From: a virus
DNA: 22,210 nucleotides
Strand: one strand, 5' to 3'
IMG/VR virus record: IMGVR_UViG_3300017763_000228
Span: 1 to 22,210 of that record
Shown here one piece after another: positions 7,102 through 15,440 of the stretch (its first letter is position 1; each line of letters begins with the position of its first letter). The notes beneath the pieces were generated by a model, which saw only the letters and a program-made list of their open reading frames with translations, ran no database searches and was not told the DNA's origin. Both the position numbers and the translations under genes were made by a program.

Positions 7102-7338
7102 GGACCAACATCAATAGGTGCTTTGTTTTCAGACGCAACACTAACTATATTATCAAGTAAAAACAACGCCGTTCAAGAAGTTAGATTTTCAGATATGTTT
7201 CCTACATCTCTGACAGGTCTGTCATATAATCAACAAGCGACAGATGTACAATATCTAACAGCAAGTGTTGTTTTCTCATATAAAATTTACGAGTTTGCTA
7301 ATGTAAACTCATCAGCCACAACGATAGTTTCTTCTTAA
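7102..7338 (+). pseudogene. Tail-tube-like virion protein, C-terminal part after the stop
   Basis: This stretch continues the frame of the gene starting at 6712 and begins right after its TAA. It encodes GPTSIGALFSDATLTILSSKNN, VRFSDMFPTSLTGLSYNQQATDVQYLTASVVFSYKIYEF, the normal C-terminal half of the family. Alone it could begin only at the TTG at 7123, which has a poorly spaced AGG 4 nt upstream, giving a 71-residue fragment. Frame and sequence remain intact beyond the stop, so the lesion is recent, artefactual or suppressed. I annotate it as part of one interrupted gene, 6712-7338, of about 208 codons. Confidence 0.72.
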
Positions 7339-7354
7339 AAACTTCGTTAAAAGC

Positions 7355-7383
7355 TTTACATTTTAAGGGTTTTATGATATATT
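7355..7383 (+). promoter_or_regulatory. Sigma70-type promoter for the UvsY-UvsW operon
   Basis: TTTACA at 7355-7360 and TATATT at 7378-7383, separated by 17 nt, each match the bacterial consensus at five of six bases. The predicted start is near 7390, about 15 nt before the UvsY ATG, leaving the TGGAGA ribosome site in a short leader. It suggests early or middle transcription by host polymerase, unlike the late head genes. Confidence 0.75.
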
Positions 7384-7404
7384 ATTACTACAACTGGAGA
7401 TATT

Positions 7405-7833
7405 ATGACATTAGAAGAACTACAAGAAAAGATTGAGAAAGACATAAAACTAAATGATACTGAACTAGACCTGGAATCATTAAAGACACCTCAATTACAT
7501 AACAAATACATGAAAGAACTTAATAACTTTAAACTGTTATTGAGTAGAGCGGAGGCCGACTTGGCAACTGTAAAAAGAGACAAGTGGGAATACTACACAG
7601 GTAAATCTGACCCACAAGTATATATTGACAAACCATTTAACTTAAAAATTCTTAAGCAAGATGTTGACCAATACATACACGCAGATGAAGACTATATAAA
7701 AGCAAAACAAAAAGTCGATTATCTAGGAACAATAACAGATTATCTTGACAAAATAATAAGACAGATTTCAAATAGGACATTCACTATAAAAAATGCCATA
7801 GATTGGCGAAAGTTTACTAGTGGAGCTATTTAA
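7405..7833 (+). CDS. uvsY: UvsY recombination mediator
   Basis: This 142-residue protein matches UvsY (T4: 137 residues), which loads the UvsX recombinase onto single-stranded DNA coated with gp32 and so supports recombination-dependent replication and repair. Visible family features are the N-terminal TPQLHNKYMKELNNFKLLLSRAEADLATVKRDKWEYYTG region, a central KVDYLGTITDYLDKIIRQI helix, and the strongly conserved end NRTFTIKNAIDWRKFTSG. It is the first gene after a sigma70-type promoter, and its TAA overlaps the ATG of the oxygenase gene (TAATG), so the two are probably translationally coupled. UvsW, its functional partner, is two genes on. Confidence 0.93.
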   Translation: MTLEELQEKIEKDIKLNDTELDLESLKTPQLHNKYMKELNNFKLLLSRAEADLATVKRDKWEYYTGKSDPQVYIDKPFNLKILKQDVDQYIHADEDYIKAKQKVDYLGTITDYLDKIIRQISNRTFTIKNAIDWRKFTSGAI

Positions 7834-8435
7834 TGAGATATGATAATTTATTTCCTACCTTAATACAAATCACAGATAATATTGTTGATGTGTCCTGGAG
7901 AGGTCATATGATTAATGATATTAATAGTAAAAGAATATCTAGTCCTAAAAAGAATTGGCAATCAGAGCCTAATCTAAATGAACAAGATGTTTACTCAAAA
8001 TTGATTGATAAGATTGCAACACACACAGCTCAATATCTTGAAGAGATGAAATACAAGTATGAAGGATTTAAAATTACTGGCATGTGGGCAAATGTATTAG
8101 ATAGAAATGAGTTTCACAGACCACATAATCATTCAAACAATATGTTAAGTGGTGTTTATTATTTGAAATCAAGAAAAGAACATCCAGGTATTGTTTTTCA
8201 AGACCCACGAACACAGGTAGATATACTAGTACCTGAAATAAGAGAATACAATAAAACTAATTCTTCAATATGGTCATATGATTGTATAGAAGATAGAATG
8301 ATAATATTTCCAGCATGGCTAAAACATTATGTACCAGTAAACGAAACAGATGACGAGAGAGTAAGTATCTCTTGGAATATTATGTTTGATGGTAAACTTG
8401 GCTGTTCGGAAGACCTTTCTTCAGCGAGATTTTAA
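7833..8435 (+). CDS. 2OG-Fe(II) oxygenase, first of four
   Basis: This 200-residue protein resembles the phage and bacterial 2-oxoglutarate/Fe(II) dioxygenase group of Pfam type 2OG-FeII_Oxy_5. The metal region FHRPHNHSNNMLSGVYYLK supplies His98 and His100, followed by GIVFQDPR; the distal His165 lies in IIFPAWLKHYVPVN, and Arg176 in ERVSISWNI is placed to bind 2-oxoglutarate. Such enzymes hydroxylate or demethylate proteins or nucleic acids; the substrate cannot be read from sequence. It is inserted between uvsY and uvsW, overlapping the former by 1 nt and abutting the latter. Its divergence from the other three oxygenases here suggests a separate acquisition rather than tandem duplication. 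Confidence 0.88.
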   Translation: MRYDNLFPTLIQITDNIVDVSWRGHMINDINSKRISSPKKNWQSEPNLNEQDVYSKLIDKIATHTAQYLEEMKYKYEGFKITGMWANVLDRNEFHRPHNHSNNMLSGVYYLKSRKEHPGIVFQDPRTQVDILVPEIREYNKTNSSIWSYDCIEDRMIIFPAWLKHYVPVNETDDERVSISWNIMFDGKLGCSEDLSSARF

Positions 8436-9926
8436 ATGAGTTTAACAAGATACATTGTCATAGACAAAAAAGATGATGTCTATTTAAAGATAGAAGCAGA
8501 TGATGACATAAGAAGAGAACTAGGAGAATACTTTACATTTGAAGTGCCTGGTTTTAAGTTTATGCCACAATATAGAAACAGAGTATGGGACGGTAAGATA
8601 AGATTATATTCATATCAGACTGGCCAAATATATGTTGGTCTATATCCATACATTTGTGATTGGTGCGAAAAGAATGATGTACATATAGTTGATGGCACAA
8701 AGATTAAAGATACAAAGATTGATGAAAAACAATTAGATGGTTTCGTAAAGGCATTAAAGATACCTTTCGAAGTGAGAGACTACCAACTAGAGGCTTTTAA
8801 ACATGGTATTAAAAGAAATAGATGTTTATTATTATCTCCAACTGCCTCTGGTAAATCTCTCATTGTTTATATGTTGGTACGATTTTTCTCTATTAAGTTA
8901 AAAGAGGCAAAAAATAACAAAATTTTGATAATCGTACCGACTACCTCATTGGTTGAACAGTTAACAAAAGACTTCAAAGACTATGGGTGGAATATCAATA
9001 ATGTTCATAAGATATATCAAGGTCACGATAAAGAAACAAATAAAAAAGTTGTTATATCTACATGGCAATCAATCTATAATCTACCTAAAAAATGGTTTGC
9101 ACAGTTTGGTTGTGTAATAGGTGATGAAGCACACTTATTTAAAGCAGTATCATTAACTAAAATTATGAGTAAATTAGTTAAGTGTCCTCATAGAATAGGT
9201 CTTACAGGTACATTAGATGGTACTAAAACACACAAGTTAGTATTAGAAGGACTTTTTGGTTCTGTAAACAAGGTAGTATCTACAACTGAACTACAAGAAA
9301 AGAAACAGTTGGCCGCCTTACAAATATTCTGTCTTGTATTAAAACATGGTAAAGATGAAAGGCAACATTGTCATGGTATGAGTTATCAAGAAGAGATGGA
9401 TTACATAGTACAAAGTGACAAAAGAAATAAATATATAAGAAACTTATGTGCTAATTTAAATGGCAACTCGTTATGTTTGTTTCAGTATGTAGAAAAACAT
9501 GGTAATGAGTTATATGAAATGATAAAGAAAAAGGCACCAGAGAAACAGGTGTTTTATGTACACGGAGGAGTAAACACGGATGAAAGAGAACAAATTAGGG
9601 AAATTACCGAAAAAGGTGACAACGCTATTATCGTTGCGTCTTACGGAACTTTCTCAACAGGTATTAATATTCGAAACTTACATAATATTGTCTTTGCTAG
9701 TCCTAGTAAAAGTAGGATAAGAAATCTACAATCTATTGGTAGAGGATTAAGACTTAAAGATAACAATAGTCATGCTACTTTGTATGACATATCAGACGAT
9801 TTAACTTATAACGAAAAAGAGAATTATACTCTAGCCCATTTCCGAGAAAGAATAAATATATACAATGAAGAACAATTTGATTATCAAATCCATAATGTGG
9901 AGTTAAATAACCATGCACATAAATAA
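8436..9926 (+). CDS. uvsW: UvsW RNA-DNA/DNA helicase
   Basis: This 496-residue superfamily 2 helicase matches T4 UvsW (503 residues), which unwinds R-loops and branched recombination intermediates and helps switch replication from origin-dependent to recombination-dependent initiation. The N-terminal small domain includes FEVPGFKFMPQYRNRVWDGKIRLY. Helicase motifs follow in order: the Q-like FEVRDYQLEA (111-120), Walker A SPTASGKS (134-141), DEAH (230-233), LTGTL (256-260), and QSIGRGLR (432-439). The start abuts the stop of the oxygenase gene with no clear ribosome site, so expression probably depends on coupling. It overlaps the next gene by 14 nt. Confidence 0.95.
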   Translation: MSLTRYIVIDKKDDVYLKIEADDDIRRELGEYFTFEVPGFKFMPQYRNRVWDGKIRLYSYQTGQIYVGLYPYICDWCEKNDVHIVDGTKIKDTKIDEKQLDGFVKALKIPFEVRDYQLEAFKHGIKRNRCLLLSPTASGKSLIVYMLVRFFSIKLKEAKNNKILIIVPTTSLVEQLTKDFKDYGWNINNVHKIYQGHDKETNKKVVISTWQSIYNLPKKWFAQFGCVIGDEAHLFKAVSLTKIMSKLVKCPHRIGLTGTLDGTKTHKLVLEGLFGSVNKVVSTTELQEKKQLAALQIFCLVLKHGKDERQHCHGMSYQEEMDYIVQSDKRNKYIRNLCANLNGNSLCLFQYVEKHGNELYEMIKKKAPEKQVFYVHGGVNTDEREQIREITEKGDNAIIVASYGTFSTGINIRNLHNIVFASPSKSRIRNLQSIGRGLRLKDNNSHATLYDISDDLTYNEKENYTLAHFRERINIYNEEQFDYQIHNVELNNHAHK

Positions 9927-10347
9927 AGACGAAATAAAGATTGTAAAGTTGGTGTCTGGTGAAGATGTTATCTGTAAAATAACTAAAGGTAAATCACAGT
10001 TGCCAGATAATGCTCCCCTAATAAGATTAGAGAAACCACTATTAATTAAATATGTACCTCAAATCTCACCATACGGTATAAAAGACTATGTTGCTTTAAC
10101 AAAGTGGACTGCTTACACACCGGATAAAATTATTACTATCCCTAAAGATAAGATAATGACCATTACAAATGCAAGTGATGAGATGACGGCCTCTTATTGG
10201 AAATTGGCGAGTGCCTACGATAACGCTCCTGCCGAGATTCCTCCGTCAATAAAAATGAAAGAAGATATTGAAAGAATGACCGAAGAAGATAATGAAGAAT
10301 TCAATGAATTATTTGATGAACATAACGATAAGAGAACTATACACTAG
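9913..10347 (+). CDS. Conserved phage protein of unknown function, possible Sm-like fold
   Basis: This 144-residue protein begins with DEIKIVKLVSGEDVICKIT, a pattern I recall in short proteins of marine T4-like phages; strand-rich N-terminus, GED turn and later KDKIMTITNASDEMTASYW suggest an Sm-like small beta barrel. The C-terminal 40 residues are acidic and probably disordered (MTEEDNEEFNELFDEHND). No catalytic residues stand out. The start lies 14 nt inside uvsW, and no terminator follows. Association with UvsW and gp55 suggests a nucleic-acid-related role, but that is inference. A consensus promoter on the opposite strand at 10383-10410 points into this gene. Confidence 0.8.
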   Translation: MHINKDEIKIVKLVSGEDVICKITKGKSQLPDNAPLIRLEKPLLIKYVPQISPYGIKDYVALTKWTAYTPDKIITIPKDKIMTITNASDEMTASYWKLASAYDNAPAEIPPSIKMKEDIERMTEEDNEEFNELFDEHNDKRTIH

Positions 10348-10382
10348 CTTAAAGGTATATCTCTTAAAACGCTACACCGCTT

Positions 10383-10410
10383 ATTATACGCAAAAAAATA
10401 TTATTGTCAA
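10383..10410 (-). promoter_or_regulatory. Consensus sigma70 promoter on the minus strand
   Basis: Read on the minus strand, TTGACA (10410-10405) is followed after 16 nt by TATAAT (10388-10383), both hexamers perfect. Transcription would start near 10376 and run leftward, antisense to the 144-residue protein gene and uvsW. I see no minus-strand gene downstream, so the product would be a non-coding or antisense RNA, or the promoter may be a by-product of the inverted repeat. Confidence 0.6.
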
Positions 10411-10444
10411 GCGTAGGATTAGCTTAAATTGGCATTGACAATAA
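10401..10444. repeat. Inverted repeat carrying both -35 boxes
   Basis: TTATTGTCAA at 10401-10410 and TTGACAATAA at 10435-10444 form a perfect 10-bp inverted repeat with a 24-nt centre. Each arm contains the -35 hexamer of one of two outward-facing promoters. A regulator binding the symmetrical arms could control both directions. The rest of the 140-nt gap (10348-10487) contains no gene and no clear terminator. Confidence 0.7.
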
Positions 10445-10463
10445 AACATTATTAATATATAAT
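10435..10463 (+). promoter_or_regulatory. Consensus sigma70 promoter for the gp55 operon
   Basis: TTGACA (10435-10440), a 17-nt spacer and TATAAT (10458-10463) form a perfect bacterial promoter, the strongest in the window. Predicted start near 10470, about 18 nt before the gp55 ATG, leaving the GAGG ribosome site at 10479-10482. It would let host polymerase express the late sigma factor before late transcription begins. Confidence 0.88.
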
Positions 10464-10487
10464 GATAACTAATTAAATGAGGATATT

Positions 10488-11000
10488 ATGGCTGCAAAAA
10501 AAGAGCATTATGTCAACAACAAAGAATTCTTGGCCGCAATGGTTGAGTACAAAAAAGGTGTTGACAAGGCAAAGAAAAACAATCTAACAAAACCACCGGT
10601 TACGGACTATATTGGAGAGTGCTTTCTAAAGATAGCAAACCATCTATCATATAGACCTAACTTTATAAACTACACATACAGAGATGATATGATATCAGAT
10701 GGTATTGAGAACTGTTTACAGTATCTTGATAACTTTGATGGTGAAAAATCAAACAATCCATTTGCTTATTTTACACAAATCATTTACTATGCATTTGTAA
10801 GAAGAATTCAAAAAGAAAAGAAACAAACTGTTATTAAACAAAGAATGATTGCAGAGGCCAACTATGATGATATGACCTTGCAACCAGGTGAAGACAGAGA
10901 TTTTAAGAACCAGTTTACTGAATTCTTACAAAAAAACTTACCTTTAGAAGAAGATAAGTTGCCAGTTAAAAAGAAAAAGAAAGCGGCAAAAAAGAAATGA
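10488..11000 (+). CDS. gp55: Late-promoter sigma factor gp55
   Basis: This 170-residue protein matches T4 gp55 (185 residues), a minimal sigma factor that directs host RNA polymerase to TATAAATA late promoters together with the gp45 clamp and gp33. Seen here are YVNNKEFLAAMVEYK at the N-terminus and the conserved sigma region 2-like core YRDDMISDGIENCLQYLDNF, then NPFAYFTQIIYYAFVRRIQKEKKQ. The C-terminus is Lys-rich (VKKKKKAAKKK); in T4 the gp55 tail contacts the sliding clamp, but I see no clear clamp motif. Its own consensus promoter and the exact TATAAATA boxes earlier in the window support the assignment. Its TGA overlaps the next ATG (ATGA). Confidence 0.95.
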   Translation: MAAKKEHYVNNKEFLAAMVEYKKGVDKAKKNNLTKPPVTDYIGECFLKIANHLSYRPNFINYTYRDDMISDGIENCLQYLDNFDGEKSNNPFAYFTQIIYYAFVRRIQKEKKQTVIKQRMIAEANYDDMTLQPGEDRDFKNQFTEFLQKNLPLEEDKLPVKKKKKAAKKK

Positions 11001-11494
11001 TGATGACCCATGAAGTAATAGACAACTTCTTGGATGAATCCGAGTTTAAACCTTTACAAAGCCTTCTTATGAGTAAGAGTTTTGCATGGCATTATGAGAA
11101 AAAGGTAGTTGCAGTTAATTCCAGCATTGACAATCATAACATTTACATGTATCATATCATGTATGAAGACTTAAATCAAAACAGTCCTCATTTTAATTTA
11201 TTAAGGCCAATCTTTCATAAGTTGAGATTAAAGGCATTATGTAGGGTAAAATGTAATTTTTATCCAGGCACATCTACACAAGTAGAACATGGTATGCATA
11301 AAGACTTTAACTTTCCTCACTATGGTGCATTGTTATCCATTAACACAAATAATGGTTACACAAAGTTAGAAGATGGAACTAAAGTAGATAGTGTGGCGAA
11401 TAGAATGTTGTTGTTCGATTCCAGTAAACCACATACTTCAGCAACATGCACAGACCAACCAACAAGGATTAATATAAACATTAATTATTTTTAA
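10997..11494 (+). CDS. 2OG-Fe(II) oxygenase, second of four
   Basis: This 165-residue protein has the prolyl-hydroxylase-like double-stranded beta helix pattern of small phage 2OG oxygenases. A helical N-terminus (HEVIDNFLDESEFKPLQSLL) is followed by CNFYPGTSTQVEHGMHKDF with His101-x-Asp103, then LLFDSSKPHTS with distal His146, and RINININYF with Arg157 for 2-oxoglutarate. All four expected residues are present, so activity is likely; the substrate is unknown. Three consecutive ATGs open the frame; the first overlaps the gp55 stop as ATGA, so coupling is likely and the exact start may be 10997, 11000 or 11003. It lies between gp55 and gp47. Confidence 0.87.
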   Translation: MMMTHEVIDNFLDESEFKPLQSLLMSKSFAWHYEKKVVAVNSSIDNHNIYMYHIMYEDLNQNSPHFNLLRPIFHKLRLKALCRVKCNFYPGTSTQVEHGMHKDFNFPHYGALLSINTNNGYTKLEDGTKVDSVANRMLLFDSSKPHTSATCTDQPTRINININYF

Positions 11495-11495
11495 T

Positions 11496-12542
11496 ATGAA
11501 GATAGCTTTATTGAATGACACTCACTTTGGGGCAAGGAACGACAGTCCTGCCTTTATGGAATATCAGAATAGATTTTACGACAATCTATTTTTTCCATAC
11601 CTTATAGAAAACAATATAAAAACACTTATTCATTTAGGTGATGTTGTTGATAGAAGAAAATTTATCAACCACAAAACAGCATATAACTTTAAAAACAAAT
11701 TTTGGGATAGACTAGAAGAACTAGGTATTGAAACACATATCATACTAGGCAACCATGACACATACTATAAGAATACAAATGAAATAAATGCAATACAAAA
11801 TTTAAACATTACAAAAGACGCTAAAGTATATACAAAGGCAACAGATGTTAATATTGGTGGACTAGATATCTTATTCTTACCATGGATTTGTGATGATAAT
11901 TATGATGACAGTATTCATGCTATAGATACTACCAATTCACAAATATGTATGGGGCATTTAGAAGTAAAAGGTTTTGAAATGCACAAAGGACATTTTAATG
12001 ACCATGGTTTAGAAGGCAATCAATTCAAAAGATTTGAAAGAGTAATGTCTGGTCACTTTCACAAGAAGTCAGATGATGGTCGTATCTACTACCTAGGTAC
12101 ACAGTATGAAATGACATGGTCAGACTTTGGTTGTCCAAAAGGATTTCATATATTCGATACATCTAATAGAGAACTAGAACATATAAGAAACAAAGATGTT
12201 ATATTTAAAAAAATTATATATGATGATACAAAAGAAGATTATCTATTTAAAGAAATAACAGAGTATGATAGTTGTTTTGTAAAACTATTTGTATCTCAAA
12301 AGACAAAGACCGATATGTACGATAGATTTATAGAAAGATTATATAATCAAATCAATCTACATGAACTACAAATTGTTGAAGATATGTCAGATATAAACTC
12401 CTCTGTAAGAGAAGATATACTTGACCAAGGAGAAGATACATTGACATTTTTAGGCAATTATATTGACCAAGTAGAAACAGATGTTGACAAACAAAAATTA
12501 AAAGCTTTTGCAAAAGAATTATATGTGGAGGCCAATGAATGA
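11496..12542 (+). CDS. gp47: Recombination endonuclease subunit gp47 (Mre11-like)
   Basis: This 348-residue metallophosphoesterase matches T4 gp47 (339 residues), the nuclease partner of gp46 that resects DNA ends to give 3' overhangs for UvsX. The five-part Mre11 metal site is visible: NDTHFG with Asp8 and His10, LGDVVDRR with Asp49, LGNHD with Asn86 and His87, MGHLE around His154, and SGHFHKK with His187 and His189. The C-terminal third is variable, as usual. It begins one base after the oxygenase stop and ends in an ATGA overlap with another oxygenase that separates it from gp46. Confidence 0.95.
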   Translation: MKIALLNDTHFGARNDSPAFMEYQNRFYDNLFFPYLIENNIKTLIHLGDVVDRRKFINHKTAYNFKNKFWDRLEELGIETHIILGNHDTYYKNTNEINAIQNLNITKDAKVYTKATDVNIGGLDILFLPWICDDNYDDSIHAIDTTNSQICMGHLEVKGFEMHKGHFNDHGLEGNQFKRFERVMSGHFHKKSDDGRIYYLGTQYEMTWSDFGCPKGFHIFDTSNRELEHIRNKDVIFKKIIYDDTKEDYLFKEITEYDSCFVKLFVSQKTKTDMYDRFIERLYNQINLHELQIVEDMSDINSSVREDILDQGEDTLTFLGNYIDQVETDVDKQKLKAFAKELYVEANE

Positions 12543-13147
12543 TAGGTGAATATCCAGATAAACAAGTATTGAACTTTGGTCCTATTCTCTTTAAAACCAG
12601 AATAGAACAACACATACTAGAAAGATTAAGAAAAGAAGGTGACGAGATGGTTGCCGATAATGTTAGAAACTATGAAAAGAATTTGGCAGGCCATATAAAG
12701 AACCAACATAGATTTAGTGAAGAAACAATACAATGGTTTTTTCATAACACCATGCCTTACTTTAGAGATTATCAAACAGCATTTGAAAAGCATTGTGATA
12801 ACATTAAAAGAGGTCAGTATTATTATAAAGCTTTATGGATTAACTATATGAAAGCCGGTGAATTTAATCCAGCACATGTACATACCGGCGATTTATCTTT
12901 TGCAATTTTTATAGATGTACCTGAAGCCATACATAAAGAATCCGTAAATCATAAAGCTGATAGTGCCAATCCTGGTCACATATCATTCTTTCATGGAGAA
13001 GATAATGATTATTCAATTAGTAGTATGGCGTTTGCACCTGTGACAGGTGACATGTTTATTTTTCCTGCTAAGTTAAGACATTTTGTGGCACCATTTAAAA
13101 GTGATGTGACTAGAATATCAGTAAGTGGTAACCTGGAGTTTAAATGA
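12539..13147 (+). CDS. 2OG-Fe(II) oxygenase, third of four
   Basis: This 202-residue protein is a phage-type 2OG-Fe(II) dioxygenase. The metal region WINYMKAGEFNPAHVHTGDLSFAIFID offers His113, His115 and Asp118; the distal His181 sits in FIFPAKLRHFVAPF and Arg192 in TRISVSGNLEF is the likely 2-oxoglutarate anchor. The final FIFPAKLxHxVxPF pattern is shared with the oxygenase at 7833, so these two are nearer to each other than to the others. It is wedged between gp47 and gp46, overlapping each by 4 nt (ATGA both times), so it must be co-translated with the nuclease subunits. The substrate is unknown. Confidence 0.88.
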   Translation: MIGEYPDKQVLNFGPILFKTRIEQHILERLRKEGDEMVADNVRNYEKNLAGHIKNQHRFSEETIQWFFHNTMPYFRDYQTAFEKHCDNIKRGQYYYKALWINYMKAGEFNPAHVHTGDLSFAIFIDVPEAIHKESVNHKADSANPGHISFFHGEDNDYSISSMAFAPVTGDMFIFPAKLRHFVAPFKSDVTRISVSGNLEFK

Positions 13148-14859
13148 TTGTATTCAAGAAAATTAAATATCAAAACTTTTTATCAAGTGGTAATATACCA
13201 ATTGAAATAGAACTAGACAAAGCTTCTACCACATTAATTGTAGGAACAAATGGTAGTGGTAAGTCAACATTACTAGACGCCTTGTGTTTTGCATTATTCA
13301 ATAAACCATTTAGAATAATTAAGAAAGAACAAATGGTAAATACAATTAATAATTCAGAGGCCATAGTAGAAGTAGAATTCATGGTTGGTACAAAGAACTA
13401 TATTGTACGAAGAGGTATTAAACCAAACATTTTTGAAATTATGTGTGATGGTGAACAACTAAATCAAGACGCTAGTACAATAGATTATCAAAAATACCTA
13501 GAACAAAACATAATGAAACTGAATTACAGGTCATTTATTCAGGTGGTTATTTTAGGTTCTTCCTCATACGAACCGTTTATGAAGATGAAACCAAGATATC
13601 GAAGAGAAGTTGTTGAAGAGATACTTGATATTAGAGTTTTTGGCCTTATGGACCTAATTTTGCGTTCCCAACAGAGTGATTTACAAAAAAAGTTGACGGA
13701 GGTGAGGCACCAATGCGAGTTAATAAAGTCCAAGTATGAAACTGAAGCAAAGTATCTAAAGTCTATGGAACAGGCAGGTAATGACAACCAGACGGTAGCG
13801 CTAAAAAAGATAGAAGAAAATGAACAGAATAGACTAGATTATGAACAAAAACTACAAAAACTGAATGAAGAGATAGCCGTTAGTCAAAATGAACTAAAAG
13901 GTAAAGATGACACAGCCTCCAAACTAAAAGAATTAGAAAAACTTGAAACAAAAATAGAACAAAATGTATCTACTCACAAGAAAACTTTAGACTTCTTTAA
14001 AGAGAATGATAATTGTCCTGTATGTACACAGAAAATAGATGAACATTTTAAAGGTGAAAAATGCGAAAGCGAACAAAATACAATTTCGAAGCTAGAAGGC
14101 GGACTACAACAGCTCGTAGAAGAAATCTCCAAACACGAACAAAAAGTATTTGCTTTCGACAAGGTTTCAAACAAGATATCCAATATGAACCTGGAGATTG
14201 CCAAAATAGGCTCATCGCTAGAGGCGTTGAAAAGTCATAGTGACCAAATACAATTAGATATATCAAATGCTTCTAAAAAGAATACAGACATTGAGGGTAT
14301 CAAAAGAGACCTAGATGACCTATCTGCTGAACTTGGTGTTGCAGACGGACATTTGACAGATGTACAAGAAGAAAAAGATTATGTAGATGTGTTAAGAACA
14401 ATACTTAATGACAAAGGTGCTAAAGCACAAATCATTCGTAAGTATGTTCCTATTATGAACAAACTTATTAACAAATATCTACAACAAATGGATTTCTTTG
14501 TATCATTTCATTTAGATGAAGAGTTTAATGAAACAGTAAAATCAAGATTTAGAGATACCTTTAACTATAATAATTTTAGTGAGGGTGAAAAGATGAGAAT
14601 TGACCTTGCTTTACTATTTACTTGGCGTGATATTGCTAGAATGAAGAACAGTACAAACACCAATCTATTAATACTTGATGAAATATTTGATAGTAGTTTA
14701 GATGGCCAAGGTACAGATGACTTCTTTAAAATTATCAAAAGTTTAGAAAGAGAAAACATCTTTATTATATCTCACAAAGGTGATATTATGTTTGATAAGT
14801 TTTCTAACATTGTTAGATATGAAAAATATAAGAACTTTACGAGGTTGGTAAATGCTTAA
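13144..14859 (+). CDS. gp46: Recombination endonuclease subunit gp46 (Rad50-like)
   Basis: This 571-residue SMC-like ATPase matches T4 gp46 (560 residues) and drives the gp47 nuclease in DNA end resection and recombination-dependent replication. Features in order: Walker A GTNGSGKST (34-42), a long coiled coil from about 175 to 410, the CPVC zinc hook at 291-294 near its middle, the ABC signature FSEGEKMR (478-485), and Walker B LLILDEIFD (508-516), followed by the D-loop and the switch His in FIISHKGD. The hook motif is intact, so dimer bridging is expected. The start overlaps the stop of the oxygenase gene as ATGA. Confidence 0.96.
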   Translation: MIVFKKIKYQNFLSSGNIPIEIELDKASTTLIVGTNGSGKSTLLDALCFALFNKPFRIIKKEQMVNTINNSEAIVEVEFMVGTKNYIVRRGIKPNIFEIMCDGEQLNQDASTIDYQKYLEQNIMKLNYRSFIQVVILGSSSYEPFMKMKPRYRREVVEEILDIRVFGLMDLILRSQQSDLQKKLTEVRHQCELIKSKYETEAKYLKSMEQAGNDNQTVALKKIEENEQNRLDYEQKLQKLNEEIAVSQNELKGKDDTASKLKELEKLETKIEQNVSTHKKTLDFFKENDNCPVCTQKIDEHFKGEKCESEQNTISKLEGGLQQLVEEISKHEQKVFAFDKVSNKISNMNLEIAKIGSSLEALKSHSDQIQLDISNASKKNTDIEGIKRDLDDLSAELGVADGHLTDVQEEKDYVDVLRTILNDKGAKAQIIRKYVPIMNKLINKYLQQMDFFVSFHLDEEFNETVKSRFRDTFNYNNFSEGEKMRIDLALLFTWRDIARMKNSTNTNLLILDEIFDSSLDGQGTDDFFKIIKSLERENIFIISHKGDIMFDKFSNIVRYEKYKNFTRLVNA

Positions 14860-14873
14860 TTATAGGAGAATAT

Positions 14874-15440
14874 ATGACTGACACAATACCTGAACTCAAA
14901 TTAGTACCACCTAGTGACCCTAGAGTACAATCAGCAATAGCACCTTATACAGATGAGGCATTGAAACAAGCTGGATTTGAAAGTAGAAAACAATTATCAG
15001 AGGCAATGTTTTTTGCAATGAGTAAATATGGTGGCATTGGCTTATCAGCAAATCAAGTAGGGTTACCTTTTAACATGTTTGTTTTTGGTGACCACCCACA
15101 ATTAAATGATGGTATCAGAATGACTTGTTTCAATCCTACTATTATTAAATCAAGTGAAGAAACTATAATGATGAAAGAGGGTTGTTTAACTTATCCTTAT
15201 TTGTTTTTAAATATTAAAAGACCAAGAAAAATTCTAGCAAAATATGAAGATGAGAATGGAGACACAAAAGAGGCTTCATTAGACGGAATGTTAAGTAGAA
15301 TATATCAACATGAATATGACCACATGTTAGGCAGAAATTTTACAGAGTTAGTATCTAAATTTAAACTAGATATGGCTAGAAAAAAAGGTGCTAAACTTGT
15401 AAAGAGAGCGACACAGTATGCAAAAATTAAGAACGCTTAA
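14874..15440 (+). CDS. def: Peptide deformylase
   Basis: This 188-residue enzyme removes the N-terminal formyl group from new proteins. All three family motifs are present: GIGLSANQVG (54-63), EGCLTYP with metal ligand Cys104 (102-108), and QHEYDHMLG with His146, catalytic Glu147 and His150 (145-153). Deformylases are common in marine T4-like phages, where they are thought to keep fast-turnover proteins such as phage-encoded or host photosystem subunits maturing during infection; here the relevant client is unknown. A TAGGAGA ribosome site precedes the ATG in a 14-nt gap after gp46. The last 23 nt overlap a small downstream gene. Confidence 0.95.
   Translation: MTDTIPELKLVPPSDPRVQSAIAPYTDEALKQAGFESRKQLSEAMFFAMSKYGGIGLSANQVGLPFNMFVFGDHPQLNDGIRMTCFNPTIIKSSEETIMMKEGCLTYPYLFLNIKRPRKILAKYEDENGDTKEASLDGMLSRIYQHEYDHMLGRNFTELVSKFKLDMARKKGAKLVKRATQYAKIKNA

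Noticed and set aside
7123-7338. Independent gene starting at the TTG at 7123
   Set aside because: The upstream AGG is only 4 nt from the TTG and the protein lacks its own N-terminal family features; it reads as the remainder of the gene starting at 6712, in the same frame.
7333-7367. CTTAAAA/TTTTAAG inverted repeat after the tail-tube-like gene as a terminator
   Set aside because: The stem is weak, the loop is 20 nt, there is no T tract, and it overlaps the -35 box at 7355.
10348-10487. tRNA or small coding gene in the longest gap before gp55
   Set aside because: No cloverleaf, TTC-arm pattern or open frame with a ribosome site is visible; the gap is explained by the two promoters.
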